A DNA stretch of 64,000 nt from Pyxidicoccus sp. MSG2 (GCF_026626705.1 NZ_JAPNKC010000001.1:9194001-9258000), one strand, 5' to 3'; numbered from the stretch's first letter, positions 25,789 through 34,751 are shown. Notes: a model not told the origin generated them from the letters alone. Numbers and translations are program-made.

Positions 25789-26811
25789 ATGGCTAAGACC
25801 CGCCGCGTGCTCCTTTCCTGCTGGAAGCGTGTCATTCCCCTGCTGGCCGCCGCCGTCCTGACGGGGCCCGGCTGCAAGAGCCCCGAGGGCGCCACTCCGG
25901 CCGCGTCCCAGGCTCCCGCCGCCCCCGCGCCAGCCGCCACCCCCGCCGCGGCCCCGGCCGCCCAGCCCGCGCCGGCCCCCACCTCGGGCCCGACGGACCC
26001 CGCCTCCGTGCTCAGCGGCATCCCCGGCATGGACTTCTCCTCGCTGCCCCCGGCGGCGAAGCGCGAGCTGGCCACCGTCCTCAGCGACGAGTTCTGCTAC
26101 TGCGGCTGCCCCCACACGCTGGGCGCCTGTCTGAAGCAGCACACCCCCTGCAAGCACGCGAAGCGGATGGCCCGGCTGGCCGCGCGCATGGTGGCCGAGG
26201 GCAACCCCGCCACCGAGGTCATCGTCTCGCTGTCGCAGTACTACGCCGCCTTCCGCGACCCGCGCCCCCAGTTCAAGGTGGACGACCGCATGTGCATCGG
26301 GAGCGCCAGCGCCCCGGTGACGCTGGTGGAGTTCTCCGACTTCGAGTGCCCGTTCTGCGGCAAGGCCCGCCCGGTGCTGGAGGCCTTCGCGAAGAAGAAC
26401 GCGCAGCAGGTGCGCTTCTGCTACCTGCCCTTCCCCCTGTCCAACCACGCCAACGCCATTCCCGCGGCGCAGGCGGCGCTGTGGGCGCGAGATCAGGGCA
26501 GGTTCTGGCAGATGCACGACGCCCTCTTCGAGCACCAGGAGAACCTCAAGCCGGAGGCGCTGCCCGCGCTGGCCAAGAGCGTGGGGCTGGACGGCGACAA
26601 GCTGGCCGCGGTGCTCAAGTCGGACTCGTACAAGCAGGAGCTGGAGGGCTTCCGCAACCAGGGCCGCGCGGCCGGCCTCACCGGCACCCCGTCCGTCTAC
26701 TTCAACGGGCGCTCCGTCGACCTGGGCTTCATCCAGGACGAGATGCTCTCCCACAGCCTCGAGGACGAGCTGGAGTGGCGCGCGAACAACAATGCCTGGG
26801 CGGCTGACTGA
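25789..26811 (+). CDS. DsbA-like thioredoxin-fold lipoprotein with PCYCGC-type Cys cluster
   Basis: A 340-aa exported protein. The signal peptide ends with a lipobox (LTGPGC) and is followed by an ~50-residue Pro/Ala linker. Residues ~100-150 contain FCYCGCPHTLGACLKQHTPC, a Cys cluster like the PCYCGC motif. From ~168 comes a DsbA-type domain with active site ECPFCGK and cis-Pro in GLTGTPSVYF. It likely performs thiol-disulfide exchange or metal/haem handling in the periplasm. It is first in a plus-strand operon with the DUF4388 gene and truD. Confidence 0.9.
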   Translation: MAKTRRVLLSCWKRVIPLLAAAVLTGPGCKSPEGATPAASQAPAAPAPAATPAAAPAAQPAPAPTSGPTDPASVLSGIPGMDFSSLPPAAKRELATVLSDEFCYCGCPHTLGACLKQHTPCKHAKRMARLAARMVAEGNPATEVIVSLSQYYAAFRDPRPQFKVDDRMCIGSASAPVTLVEFSDFECPFCGKARPVLEAFAKKNAQQVRFCYLPFPLSNHANAIPAAQAALWARDQGRFWQMHDALFEHQENLKPEALPALAKSVGLDGDKLAAVLKSDSYKQELEGFRNQGRAAGLTGTPSVYFNGRSVDLGFIQDEMLSHSLEDELEWRANNNAWAAD

Positions 26812-26819
26812 CGCCGGGC

Positions 26820-28166
26820 ATGACGTCTCGCTTCCGCATCGAGGGGTCGGGCCAGCTCGCCCCGGAAGATAGACAGGCCCCGTCGCCGCTGGCGGGGCGC
26901 TCGGGGACGTACGCGCTGGTGCCGACGGCGCCAGACCTGCTCGTCTTCTCGCGCACCCCCGCGGAGGGCGGCTCCATCCCCCTGCCGCGCGTGGTGCTGT
27001 CCGGGGATGCGGGCGGCTTCCCGCTGTCGGACCTCATCGCCTTCCTCAGCCAGTCGCGCTGGAGCGGCGTCATCCGCGTCAGCTCGCCCGGCGGTGAGCG
27101 CTCCGTCACCTTCCGCGAGGGCGAGGTGCGCGGCGCGTCCTCCGACGACCCGGCGGACCGGCTGGGCGAGGTGTTGGTGCGGCTGGGCTACGTGGAGCGC
27201 CCCCAGGTGGAGGCCGTGCTGCGCGAGCAGCCGCCGTCCAAGGTGGGCCGCGCGCTGGTGGAGAAGGGGCTGCTCCAGGCGCATGACCTCTTCAAGTGCG
27301 TCACCCATCAGGTGAGCGAAATCTTCCACGCCATCGTCCTGTGCCGCGAGGGGAGCTTCTTCCTCGTGGACCAGCCGGTGGACGAGAAGACGGGCCACAT
27401 CATCCAGCTGTCCACGCAGAGCCTGCTGATGGACAGCATCCGGAAGATCGACGAGATGGCGCACTTCCGGAAGCGCATCCCGCACGGGCGCCTGTATGTG
27501 ACGCGCAAGCGCCCGTCGGACGGGAAGCTGGAGGAGGACGAGGACCGGGTGCTGACCATGCTCGACGGCCGGCGCACGATTCTGGAGCTGGGCCACGCGG
27601 CGCGGCTGTCCGAGTTCGACATCACCAAGGTGGTGTTCCGGCTGCTGGAGGGTGGCTTCGCGGCGACGACGGACAAGCCGCTGATGGTGCCCGCGGCGGC
27701 CGCGTCCACCCCCACGCCCGTCCCGCAGGTGAAGCCCGCCGTGGCCGTCACGCCGCCTGCCCCTCCCGCGGCGCGCGCGGTGCCCACGGTGGACCCCCGG
27801 CCGGTGGCGCGCGTCTTCAACTTCATCTTCCGCGAGATTCGCGACGAGGTGGCCAAGCAGGGCATGGACCGCGAGTTCATCGCCGCCGCCAACGCCGCGC
27901 TCTCCGGGCAGGCCCTGTCGTCGTCGCCGGTGCTGGAGGGCCTGGCCTTCCTGGCGGATGGCAGCCTGCCGGAGCCGAAGCTGATTGAAGCCTTCGAGCG
28001 GCACCGCGCGCAGCTGGGCAGCGAGCCGCTGGCGTCCTTCAAGCAGGCGCTCAGCGACGTGATGTTCTTCCTGCTCTTCCAGGCCGGAGAGCTGCTGGAG
28101 TCGCGCGCGGACGAGGACCTCGCCCGGCGCGTGAAGGAATTGCTGGCCACGCTCGAGGCGCCGTGA
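26820..28166 (+). CDS. DUF4388-domain protein
   Basis: A 448-aa soluble protein. The DUF4388 (PatA-like) domain occupies ~55-230 (GGFPLSDLIAFLSQSRWSGVIR, REGEVRGASSDDPADRLGEVLV). A winged-helix-like segment follows (DEDRVLTMLDGRRTILELGH), then a Pro/Val linker and a C-terminal helical domain. DUF4388 is abundant in myxobacteria and associated with gliding and signalling proteins. Its stop overlaps the truD start by four bases (GTGA). Confidence 0.9.
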   Translation: MTSRFRIEGSGQLAPEDRQAPSPLAGRSGTYALVPTAPDLLVFSRTPAEGGSIPLPRVVLSGDAGGFPLSDLIAFLSQSRWSGVIRVSSPGGERSVTFREGEVRGASSDDPADRLGEVLVRLGYVERPQVEAVLREQPPSKVGRALVEKGLLQAHDLFKCVTHQVSEIFHAIVLCREGSFFLVDQPVDEKTGHIIQLSTQSLLMDSIRKIDEMAHFRKRIPHGRLYVTRKRPSDGKLEEDEDRVLTMLDGRRTILELGHAARLSEFDITKVVFRLLEGGFAATTDKPLMVPAAAASTPTPVPQVKPAVAVTPPAPPAARAVPTVDPRPVARVFNFIFREIRDEVAKQGMDREFIAAANAALSGQALSSSPVLEGLAFLADGSLPEPKLIEAFERHRAQLGSEPLASFKQALSDVMFFLLFQAGELLESRADEDLARRVKELLATLEAP

Positions 28167-29200
28167 CGGATTCAGAGTTGCCGCGGTTGACGGCGGACGT
28201 GCCCGGGTGTGGCGGCGCGTTCAAGCTGGTGCCCGAGGACTTCGAGGTGGAGGAGGTGCCTGCGTACCTTCCTTCCGGTGAGGGCGAGCACCTCTACCTC
28301 TGGCTTGAGAAGCGCGGCCGGGACACCCGCGAGGTGGTGAAGGCCCTGGCCCTGGCCCTGGGCGTGTCCGAGGACGACGTGGGCGTGGCGGGGATGAAGG
28401 ACCGGCAGGCCGTCACCCGGCAGCTCATCTCCGTGCCCGCGCGCGCGGAGCCGAAGGTGGAGGGCTTCGCGCTGGAAGGTGTGCGCGTGCTGTGGGCGAA
28501 GCGCCACGGCAACAAGCTCCGCACCGGGCACCTGCGCGGCAACCGCTTCCGGCTGCGGCTGCGCGGCGTGAAGGACGTGGGCGCCGCGCGCGAGACGTTC
28601 TCCCGGCTGGGGGAGCGGGGCCTGCCCAACTATTTCGGCGAGCAGCGCTTCGGCCGCGCGGGCGACAACGCGGACCAGGGCAAGCTGCTGCTGCTGGGCC
28701 AGCGGCTGGCGAAGCGGCCGGACCGCTTCCAGCGCAAGCTGTACCTGTCCGCCTTCCAGTCGCGCCTCTTCAACCGCGCGCTGGTCGAGCGCCTGCGCGC
28801 GGGCACGCTGGCCACCGCGCTGCGCGGGGACGTGCTGCGCAAGGAGGAGACGGGCGGCCTCTTCGTCTGCGAGGCGCCCGAGGTGGACGGCCCGCGCGTG
28901 GCCGCCTTCGAGGTGAGCCCGGCCGGGCCCCTCTTCGGCCCGAAGATGCCGGCGTCCGCCGGGGACGTCGCCGAGGCGGAGGCGCGGCTGCTCGTCGCGG
29001 AGGGCGTCACGCTGGAGGACTTCAAGCGCGGCGGCGGTGAGACGGAAGGCGGGCGCAGGCCCTACCGCGTCCGCCTGGGCTCGCCCGAGCTGGTGGCCGA
29101 GCCGTCCTCCGAGGGCGGCGAGGACCTGTGGCTCACCTTCGAGCTGCCCCGGGGCGCGTACGCCACCGAGGTGCTGCACGAGCTGCTCAAGGACGGCTGA
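28163..29200 (+). CDS. truD: tRNA pseudouridine(13) synthase TruD
   Basis: A 345-aa pseudouridine synthase. The catalytic Asp lies in VGVAGMKDRQAVTRQ. The conserved GHLRGNRFRLRLRG and GLPNYFGEQRFGR, the TRUD insertion domain and the C-terminal LPRGAYATEVLHEL are all present. It modifies U13 of tRNA-Glu. The GTG start at 28163 overlaps the upstream stop. A strong terminator follows at 29245. Confidence 0.96.
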   Translation: MTDSELPRLTADVPGCGGAFKLVPEDFEVEEVPAYLPSGEGEHLYLWLEKRGRDTREVVKALALALGVSEDDVGVAGMKDRQAVTRQLISVPARAEPKVEGFALEGVRVLWAKRHGNKLRTGHLRGNRFRLRLRGVKDVGAARETFSRLGERGLPNYFGEQRFGRAGDNADQGKLLLLGQRLAKRPDRFQRKLYLSAFQSRLFNRALVERLRAGTLATALRGDVLRKEETGGLFVCEAPEVDGPRVAAFEVSPAGPLFGPKMPASAGDVAEAEARLLVAEGVTLEDFKRGGGETEGGRRPYRVRLGSPELVAEPSSEGGEDLWLTFELPRGAYATEVLHELLKDG

Positions 29201-29244
29201 GCGGCTGTGCCTTCCGGCGCACCCATCCCCTGAAAACAGCAGCA

Positions 29245-29270
29245 CCTCCGTGGGCCTGGGCCCGCGGAGG
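29245..29270. terminator. bidirectional terminator hairpin between truD and the OmpA-like gene
   Basis: CCTCCGTGGGCC pairs with GGCCCGCGGAGG across a two-base loop, with one T:C mismatch region. It is followed by GCTTTGCTT. It lies between convergent genes and may serve both. Confidence 0.75.
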
Positions 29271-29329
29271 CGCTTTGCTTCATCCCGCCTGACGCTCCGG
29301 CCGGCCAGGCCGGAGCGGGGCAGGGTGGC

Positions 29330-30784
29330 TCACTGCTCGATGATGTTGAACTCGGTGCGGCGGTTCTGCGCGCGGCCGGCCTTGGTGGTGTTGGGACCGA
29401 TGGGCTTCGTCTCGCCGAAGCCGACGGCCTCGATGCGACCCGGGTCGATGCCCCGGCGCAAGAGCTGCGCCTTCACCGAGTCCGCGCGCTTCTGCGACAG
29501 CCGCAGGTTCGACAGGTCCTTGCCCAGCGAGTCCGTGTGGCCCTCCACGCGGATCTTCTTGATCCACGGCGCGTCGCGGAGCGCCGCGGCCACGTCATCG
29601 AGGATGGCGGTGCTCTGCTTGCCGACAATCTTCGCCGAGCCGGCCCCGAAGAGGATCTGCTTCTTGATTTCGATGCGGTCCTTCTTGATGACGACCGTCT
29701 TGTACTGCCTGGCGCAGCCGCGCTCCTCCTTCACGCCGGGCTGGTCCGGGCACGCGTCCAGCCGGTCCACGATGCCGTCGTTGTCCGCGTCCTTGTCGGC
29801 GCAGCCGCCGTTCTCCGCGGGGCCGGCCTCCAGCGGGCACTTGTCCTGACCGTCCGGAATCCCGTCGCTGTCGTTGTCCAGGTCCGGGCAGCCGTCGTCA
29901 TCCTGGAAGCCGTCCTTGTCCTCCGGCTCGTCCGGGCACTTGTCCTGCGGGTCGTTCAGTCCGTCGCCGTCCTTGTCGAGGATGGGGCAGCCCACGTTCT
30001 GCACCGGGCCCGTCTCGTTGGGGCACTTGTCCGCGCTGTCCACGAGGCCGTCCTGGTCGTTGTCCAGCTCGGGGCAGCCGTCCTCGTCCTGGAAGCCGTC
30101 CTTGTCCTCGGCCTGGTCCGCGCACTTGTCCTGCGGGTCGAAGATGCCGTCGCCGTCGCGGTCCTTCGGCGCCTCCTGCGGGCAGCCCTGGTTCTCCAAC
30201 ACGCCGGGGTTGAGCGGGCACTTGTCGTTGCCGTCCAGCACGCCGTCGCTGTCGTTGTCCGGCTCGGGGCAGCCGTCCTCGTCCTGGAAGCCGTCCTTGT
30301 CCTCGGCCTGGTCGGGGCAGGGGTCGTCCTTGTCCAGGATGCCGTCCCCGTCGTTGTCCGTCTCCTCGATGCGGACCACCACCTGGGGCGGCTGCTGTTG
30401 CTGGGGCTGCTGTTGCTGGGGCTGCTGCGGCTGGGGCTGCTGCGGCTCGGGCCGCTCGCGGACGAGCACCTGGCGCGGGCCGCAGTTCTTGGACAGCTCC
30501 AGCGCGCGGTCCACCGCGGTGTCGGCGGTGCGCACGTGATTGGCGGCGCGGCCGCTGTTGCCCTGGCTCAGCTCGCCCCGGGCGAAGTCGAGGTGGGCTT
30601 CGGCCGTGGCCAGCTCCACCGGGGCACAGCGGAGGGCGCCACTGCGGCGGGCGCGCTCCACGTCGTTCGCGAGCACCTCGGTGTCAGCGCGAATCTTGCT
30701 GCCACTGACGCAGGCGACGGCGAGGAGCAGGGGGAGCAGCGCGGCGAGGGAAGGACGCGTCATCTGGGAGCGCTCGGGCGTCAC
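29330..30784 (-). CDS. OmpA-family outer-membrane lipoprotein with TSP3 calcium repeats
   Basis: A 484-aa protein. A lipoprotein signal (LLPLLLAVACVSG) is followed by a DUF4398-like helical part (~30-105), a Pro/Gln linker, about eight thrombospondin type-3 repeats (DxDxDGxxDxxDxCP pattern, ~145-365), and a C-terminal OmpA peptidoglycan-binding domain (RVEGHTDSLGKDLSNLRLSQ...NRRTEFNI). It tethers the outer membrane to peptidoglycan. GTG at 30784 overlaps the upstream DUF4398 stop; ATG at 30763 would give a more compact signal peptide. Confidence 0.95.
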   Translation of the reverse strand: MTPERSQMTRPSLAALLPLLLAVACVSGSKIRADTEVLANDVERARRSGALRCAPVELATAEAHLDFARGELSQGNSGRAANHVRTADTAVDRALELSKNCGPRQVLVRERPEPQQPQPQQPQQQQPQQQQPPQVVVRIEETDNDGDGILDKDDPCPDQAEDKDGFQDEDGCPEPDNDSDGVLDGNDKCPLNPGVLENQGCPQEAPKDRDGDGIFDPQDKCADQAEDKDGFQDEDGCPELDNDQDGLVDSADKCPNETGPVQNVGCPILDKDGDGLNDPQDKCPDEPEDKDGFQDDDGCPDLDNDSDGIPDGQDKCPLEAGPAENGGCADKDADNDGIVDRLDACPDQPGVKEERGCARQYKTVVIKKDRIEIKKQILFGAGSAKIVGKQSTAILDDVAAALRDAPWIKKIRVEGHTDSLGKDLSNLRLSQKRADSVKAQLLRRGIDPGRIEAVGFGETKPIGPNTTKAGRAQNRRTEFNIIEQ

Positions 30785-31101
30785 GGGTTCGGATTCCGGC
30801 CACCGGTGTCGGGGGTACTGCCGGCCGTGGCCATGGACTTCTCGCGGGCCTCGTTGGCGAAGCGCGAGGCCTTCACGGCGAAGTCCACGCCGGCCTGGTA
30901 GTCGGAGTAGCCGACCTCCTCACGCGCCTTGGCGAGGTACAGGTTGGCGGCGGTCCACTCGTACGGGGCGAGCTTGTCGGCCCCGGCCGTGCGCGCGGCC
31001 TGGATCTGCACCTCGGCGTCGAGGATGTTCGCGGTGGACTTCACGGGGCCGCACGCGGCGAGCGCCCCCGCCACCGCCACCAGCACCATCAGCTTCTTCA
31101 T
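30781..31101 (-). CDS. DUF4398 lipoprotein
   Basis: A 106-aa small lipoprotein. The signal MKKLMVLVAVAGALAACGP ends in a lipobox. The helical body (AARTAGADKLAPYEWTAANL...YLAKAREEVGYSDYQAGVDF) is the DUF4398 pattern also present at the start of the downstream OmpA-family protein. The pair overlaps by four bases and probably works together in the envelope. Confidence 0.92.
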   Translation of the reverse strand: MKKLMVLVAVAGALAACGPVKSTANILDAEVQIQAARTAGADKLAPYEWTAANLYLAKAREEVGYSDYQAGVDFAVKASRFANEAREKSMATAGSTPDTGGRNPNP

Positions 31102-31252
31102 AGGGTGGCGCCTCTAGAGAGGGGTAGGACCCGTCGGTCGTATCAATCACACCCTGGGGGGTCAAGAATCGGGCAGACCGCGCCGGCCGGGGGACCGGGC
31201 ATGGAGGCGGGACTTTGACGGCCGGCGCCGTGCTTGCCATCGTTCCGCCCCC

Positions 31253-32236
31253 GTGCGCCCGCCCGCCCTCTCCGCCCTCCTGCTCGCGCTGCTGCTCCCG
31301 CTGCTCGCCCTGTCCGCCTCGCCGTCCTCCGCGAAGCGCGGCCAGCGACGCGCGGAGACGGAGCAGGTGATTCTGAGCGTCGTCGAGGGGGGCGCGGTGC
31401 CCCCGGCCATCTCCCGGCTGCGCTTCCTGCGCGAGGAGTCCTACGCGGCGGACGAAATCACGGAGGTGCTGCGCAAGGTGCTGGACGAGCGGCCCCGCCG
31501 CAACCTCGTCGCGGTGCTGGCCGGGCTGGAGACGCGCGCCGCCGAGCCCACCCTGGCGCGGCTCGCGGGCGACGACGACAGCGCGGTGCGCATGTACGCC
31601 GCGCAGGGCCTGGCCCGGCTGAACAGCCGGAATACCGGGGTGCTGCTGCCGCTGCTCCAGGACAAGAGCAGCGGGGTGCGCAAGGAGGCCGCCCGGGCCC
31701 TGGGCGCCTCGCGCAACGCGAAGATGGGCGCCCCGCTGTTGAAGGCGGCCAAGGCGGAGCCGGAGCTGGAGGTGCGCGCCGCCATGCTCGCCGCCGTGGG
31801 CGACACCGGGGACGCGAAGCAGGCGGCGGCCCTCAAGGCGTTCCTCACGAGCGACTCGGAGAGCACCCGCTTCGCGGCGGCGCGGGGGCTGTGCCGGCTG
31901 GGCTCGCAGGACGGCTTCGCCTTCGCGGGGAAGCTCCTCGGCTCGCAGGACCGCTTCGTGCGCCGCCAGGGGCTGGAGCTGTACGAGGGCGTCAGCGCCA
32001 GGAAGGCCACCCCCGCGCTCAAGCCGCTGCTGGAGGACAAGGACCGCGCGCTCGCCGCCGGTGCGGCGCGCATCCTCTACCAGGGCGGCGAGGCCCCCAT
32101 GCTGGACTGGCTCGTGCTGGCCTCGTGGAACGCGAAGGGAGAAGAGAAGCTGGCGTACGAGAAGGAGCTGGAGACGCTCCAGCTCCAGGACGACCGGCGC
32201 AAGGCCATCCTCCGCAAGGCGGGTGTCGCGAAATGA
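31253..32236 (+). CDS. HEAT-repeat protein with signal peptide
   Basis: A 327-aa protein with a GTG start and a hydrophobic leader (ALSALLLALLLPLLALSASP). Several HEAT repeats follow (VRMYAAQGLARLN, GVRKEAARALGASRN, VRAAMLAAVGDTG, TRFAAARGLCRLG). It is likely periplasmic. The stop overlaps the start of the DUF1460 gene by four bases, so they are coupled. The start has no ribosome-binding site. Confidence 0.85.
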   Translation: MRPPALSALLLALLLPLLALSASPSSAKRGQRRAETEQVILSVVEGGAVPPAISRLRFLREESYAADEITEVLRKVLDERPRRNLVAVLAGLETRAAEPTLARLAGDDDSAVRMYAAQGLARLNSRNTGVLLPLLQDKSSGVRKEAARALGASRNAKMGAPLLKAAKAEPELEVRAAMLAAVGDTGDAKQAAALKAFLTSDSESTRFAAARGLCRLGSQDGFAFAGKLLGSQDRFVRRQGLELYEGVSARKATPALKPLLEDKDRALAAGAARILYQGGEAPMLDWLVLASWNAKGEEKLAYEKELETLQLQDDRRKAILRKAGVAK

Positions 32237-33210
32237 AGGCCGTGACGTTGCTGTCCCTGGCGCTGCTGTCCGGTGCCTCCACCGCCGCGACGCCGCCTCC
32301 GGCCTCCACGCCCCCCGCCGCGGAGGCGGACACCCCCCCTGGCGCGGAGGCCATCCTCGAGTCACCCGCCGCATCCGCGCAGGCGGCGACGGCCACCCCG
32401 CACCGGCCCAACGGCTGGGAGGGGCTCACCGGGGCGCAGCGGGCCGCGCTCGTGGCCGAGGGCCCGGATGCGCCGCTGGCCGAGCGCCTGCTGCGGATGA
32501 GCGAGCGCTTCATCAACACGCCCTACGTGCTGTCGCCCCTGGGCGAGGGCCAGGGCGTGGACCCGGACCCCACCTTCCGGCTGGACGCGGTGGACTGCCT
32601 CACCTTCGTGGAGCAGTCCGTGGCGCTGGGGCTGGCGCGCAGCGAGGCGGAAGTCCCGCCGCTGCTGGAGCGCCTGCGCTACGCCAGCACGCCCTCCTAC
32701 GAGGACCGCAACCACCTCATGGAGGCGCAGTGGCTGCCCAACAACATCCGCAAGGGCTTCCTCGTGGACGTGACGCGGCGCTACGCCGGTGAGGACGCGG
32801 TGGGCGTCACCAAGACGCTCACCCCGCTCACCTGGCAGTCGCGCTCGTCGGCGGCGCTGGCGCTGCCGAAGGAGCGGCGGCCGGTGGGCACGTACCCGCT
32901 CAACATGCTCCCGCTCGAGCGGGTGCTCACGCACGCGCGCTCCATCCCCTCGGGCACCATCCTCGTGGTGCTGCGCGAGGACCTGCCGCTGAAGGCCACC
33001 CGTGTGACGCACCTGGGCTTCGTGGTGCAGCGCAAGAAGCGCACGTACCTGCGCCATGCCTCGCGCGGCGGCTACAACCGCGTGGTGGACGAGGACCTGG
33101 AGACGTTCCTCGCCCGCAACGCGCGCTACGCGAAGTGGAAGGTGACGGGCGTCAGCCTGTTCGAGGTGCGCCGGCCGGACGCGCCGGCCAGCGCCATGCG
33201 CTCGCCCTGA
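32233..33210 (+). CDS. DUF1460 (AmiA-like NlpC/P60-related) peptidoglycan hydrolase
   Basis: A 325-aa exported protein: signal peptide (MKAVTLLSLALLSGASTAA), Pro/Ala linker, then the DUF1460 domain. The catalytic Cys is in LDAVDCLTFVEQSVALG; His is in VTHLGFVV, followed by YLRHASRGG. Related proteins act as N-acetylmuramoyl-L-alanine amidases or endopeptidases in cell-wall turnover. The ATG at 32233 overlaps the HEAT gene stop. Confidence 0.9.
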   Translation: MKAVTLLSLALLSGASTAATPPPASTPPAAEADTPPGAEAILESPAASAQAATATPHRPNGWEGLTGAQRAALVAEGPDAPLAERLLRMSERFINTPYVLSPLGEGQGVDPDPTFRLDAVDCLTFVEQSVALGLARSEAEVPPLLERLRYASTPSYEDRNHLMEAQWLPNNIRKGFLVDVTRRYAGEDAVGVTKTLTPLTWQSRSSAALALPKERRPVGTYPLNMLPLERVLTHARSIPSGTILVVLREDLPLKATRVTHLGFVVQRKKRTYLRHASRGGYNRVVDEDLETFLARNARYAKWKVTGVSLFEVRRPDAPASAMRSP

Positions 33211-33217
33211 CGCCTGC

Positions 33218-33667
33218 TCAGGGAGCGGGCGGTGGAGCGGGAGGCGCAAGCTCGCCCTCGCGCTCCTCTTCCTCCGCCGCTTGGACGGCCTCATCGGTGG
33301 TGGCCAGCTCCTGCGCCCGCTCCTGCTCCAGCAGCGGAGTGGCGCGGGCCGCCGCGTCCTCGGGCACGAGGATTTCCCACCAGGGAAGGAGGTTGCCGGT
33401 GGTCAGCGTGTCCACCACGCCCGAGCGGCCGGCACGCACCAGCACGGGGATGTTGGCTTCCTGGAGCAGCTCCACGAAGGCCTCCGCCGTGAAGGGGTCC
33501 TCCGCGGTGGCCGCGCGCACGAAGACGCGCTTGTCCAATTCGTGAGGCAGCGGAAGCCCCCGCGCGTGCATCTCCGCCTCGCTCACGAGAAGCGGGTTGC
33601 CGGGGCAGTCCGCGCAGTCCTGCACGCTGTCCTCGTACTCCGAACCGCACCTGGCGCAGTATTTCAT
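33218..33667 (-). CDS. zinc-ribbon protein with DUF2007-like domain
   Basis: A 149-aa protein. The N-terminal zinc ribbon reads MKYCARCGSEYEDSVQDCADC (two CxxC pairs). A ferredoxin-like segment of DUF2007 type follows (VFVRAATAEDPFTAEAFVEL ... NIPVLVRAG). The C-terminus is a Glu/Ala/Pro tail. GGAGGG lies six bases before the ATG at 33667. Its role is unknown. The stop lies seven bases from the convergent DUF1460 gene. Confidence 0.8.
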   Translation of the reverse strand: MKYCARCGSEYEDSVQDCADCPGNPLLVSEAEMHARGLPLPHELDKRVFVRAATAEDPFTAEAFVELLQEANIPVLVRAGRSGVVDTLTTGNLLPWWEILVPEDAAARATPLLEQERAQELATTDEAVQAAEEEEREGELAPPAPPPAP

Positions 33668-33752
33668 CGACGGTCCCTCCTGCCCGTATGGTGTCTGGAG
33701 GGTCATGGTAGGTCCGACCCTCGCGAGCCGCACCCCCGTCCAGACACTTCGT

Positions 33753-34148
33753 TCAGTGGCGGGCTTCCTCGGCGCCACCGCCCATCCACCGCCGGGCCTC
33801 CGCGCCCAGCCGGCCCACGGCGGCACAGAGCCGGTCCACGTCGATGGGCTTGCGCAGCACCACGTCGCAGAACTCCGCCCCCTGCACCTGCGTGTACCCG
33901 GAGACGAGGATGACGCGGGCGCGGGGCTCGCGCTCCTTCACCCGCTGTGCCAGCTCGGTGCCGAGCATCCCGGGCAGCGACTCGTCCGTCACCACCACGT
34001 CCGGGTGCTCGGCCTCGAAGGCCTTGAGCCCCGCGAGTCCATCCGGCGCGGTGCGCACGTCGAACTCGGCTTCCAGCAGCTCGGCCAGCAGCTCCCGGCT
34101 GTCCCCGTCGTCCTCTACCAGCAGGACCTTGATTCGCTCGTCACCCAT
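33753..34148 (-). CDS. stand-alone response-regulator receiver
   Basis: A 131-aa single receiver domain. The acidic pocket is VEDDGDS, phosphoacceptor Asp55 sits in VVVTDESLPGM, switch Ser in ILVSGY, and the conserved Lys in VVLRKPID. There is no output domain, so it probably acts in a phosphorelay or by protein contact. No kinase is adjacent. Confidence 0.93.
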   Translation of the reverse strand: MGDERIKVLLVEDDGDSRELLAELLEAEFDVRTAPDGLAGLKAFEAEHPDVVVTDESLPGMLGTELAQRVKEREPRARVILVSGYTQVQGAEFCDVVLRKPIDVDRLCAAVGRLGAEARRWMGGGAEEARH

Positions 34149-34226
34149 GTGCCTGGGAAACCCACGTGTCGGAGTGAATCGTCCTCCGCCTCCTCGGCCG
34201 CCCCCGCTCCCTTCCGCCAGGAGGGC

Positions 34227-34250
34227 AGGGGAGCAGGGGAGCAGGGGAGC
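34227..34250. repeat. three tandem 8-bp repeats (AGGGGAGC)
   Basis: Three perfect copies in tandem upstream of the hibernation-factor gene, followed by a G-rich partial copy. This is a simple sequence that could change copy number by slippage and shift promoter spacing. Confidence 0.7.
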
Positions 34251-34312
34251 AGCGGGGCCCCCTCTCACCGGAAGGTGTCGGGCTGTCCATCTTTGACCCC
34301 GGAGGTGATGCC

Positions 34313-34672
34313 ATGAAGGTGTTGCTGCGTGGAGTGCACCTGGACCTGACGGATGCCCTCAAGGCGTATGTGGATGAGCACCTGGTGAGCCGCATCGAGC
34401 GGTTCGCGGACGACGAGGCGGCGGAAATCGACATCTCGCTCGTGGATACCAATGGTCCCAAGGGCGGCGTGGACAAGGAGTGCCGCGTGACGGTGCGGCT
34501 GCCCGGGCTGTCCGCGGTGCACGTGACGGAGACGGCGGACTCGCTGTTCCCCGCTATCGACGCATCGCGTGATCGGCTGGAGAAGGCCCTCAAGCGCACG
34601 CTGGAGCGGCGGCGCGACGTGCAGACCCTCGGCCTGCCGCAGGACTCGACGGTCGACGTGCCCACCTACTAG
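34313..34672 (+). CDS. hpf: ribosome hibernation-promoting factor (HPF/RaiA family, short form)
   Basis: A 119-aa protein with the S30AE fold: MKVLLRGVHLDLTDALKAYV, ERFADDEAAEIDISL, ECRVTVRLPG, and LFPAIDASRDRLEKALKR. It binds the 30S subunit and stops translation in stationary phase or stress. CCGGAGGTG precedes the ATG. It lacks the long C-terminal dimerisation domain. It has its own terminator. Confidence 0.92.
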   Translation: MKVLLRGVHLDLTDALKAYVDEHLVSRIERFADDEAAEIDISLVDTNGPKGGVDKECRVTVRLPGLSAVHVTETADSLFPAIDASRDRLEKALKRTLERRRDVQTLGLPQDSTVDVPTY

Positions 34673-34691
34673 GCGGATGGGAGGCGGTACG

Positions 34692-34729
34692 GGCCCGGTC
34701 TCCCAGGTCGCTGACCTGGCGACCGGGCC
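34692..34729 (+). terminator. terminator of the hpf gene
   Basis: A two-part perfect hairpin: outer GGCCCGGTC/GACCGGGCC and inner CCAGGTC/GACCTGG, separated by one or two unpaired bases, with a three-base loop. The following sequence is weakly T-rich. Confidence 0.8.
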
Positions 34730-34751
34730 TGTCGTGTCCATTGCCCGAATC

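Noticed and set aside
29750..30360. repeated DNA units that look like a tandem array
   Set aside because: They encode the thrombospondin type-3 repeats of the OmpA-family protein; this is a protein repeat, not a separate DNA element or CRISPR.
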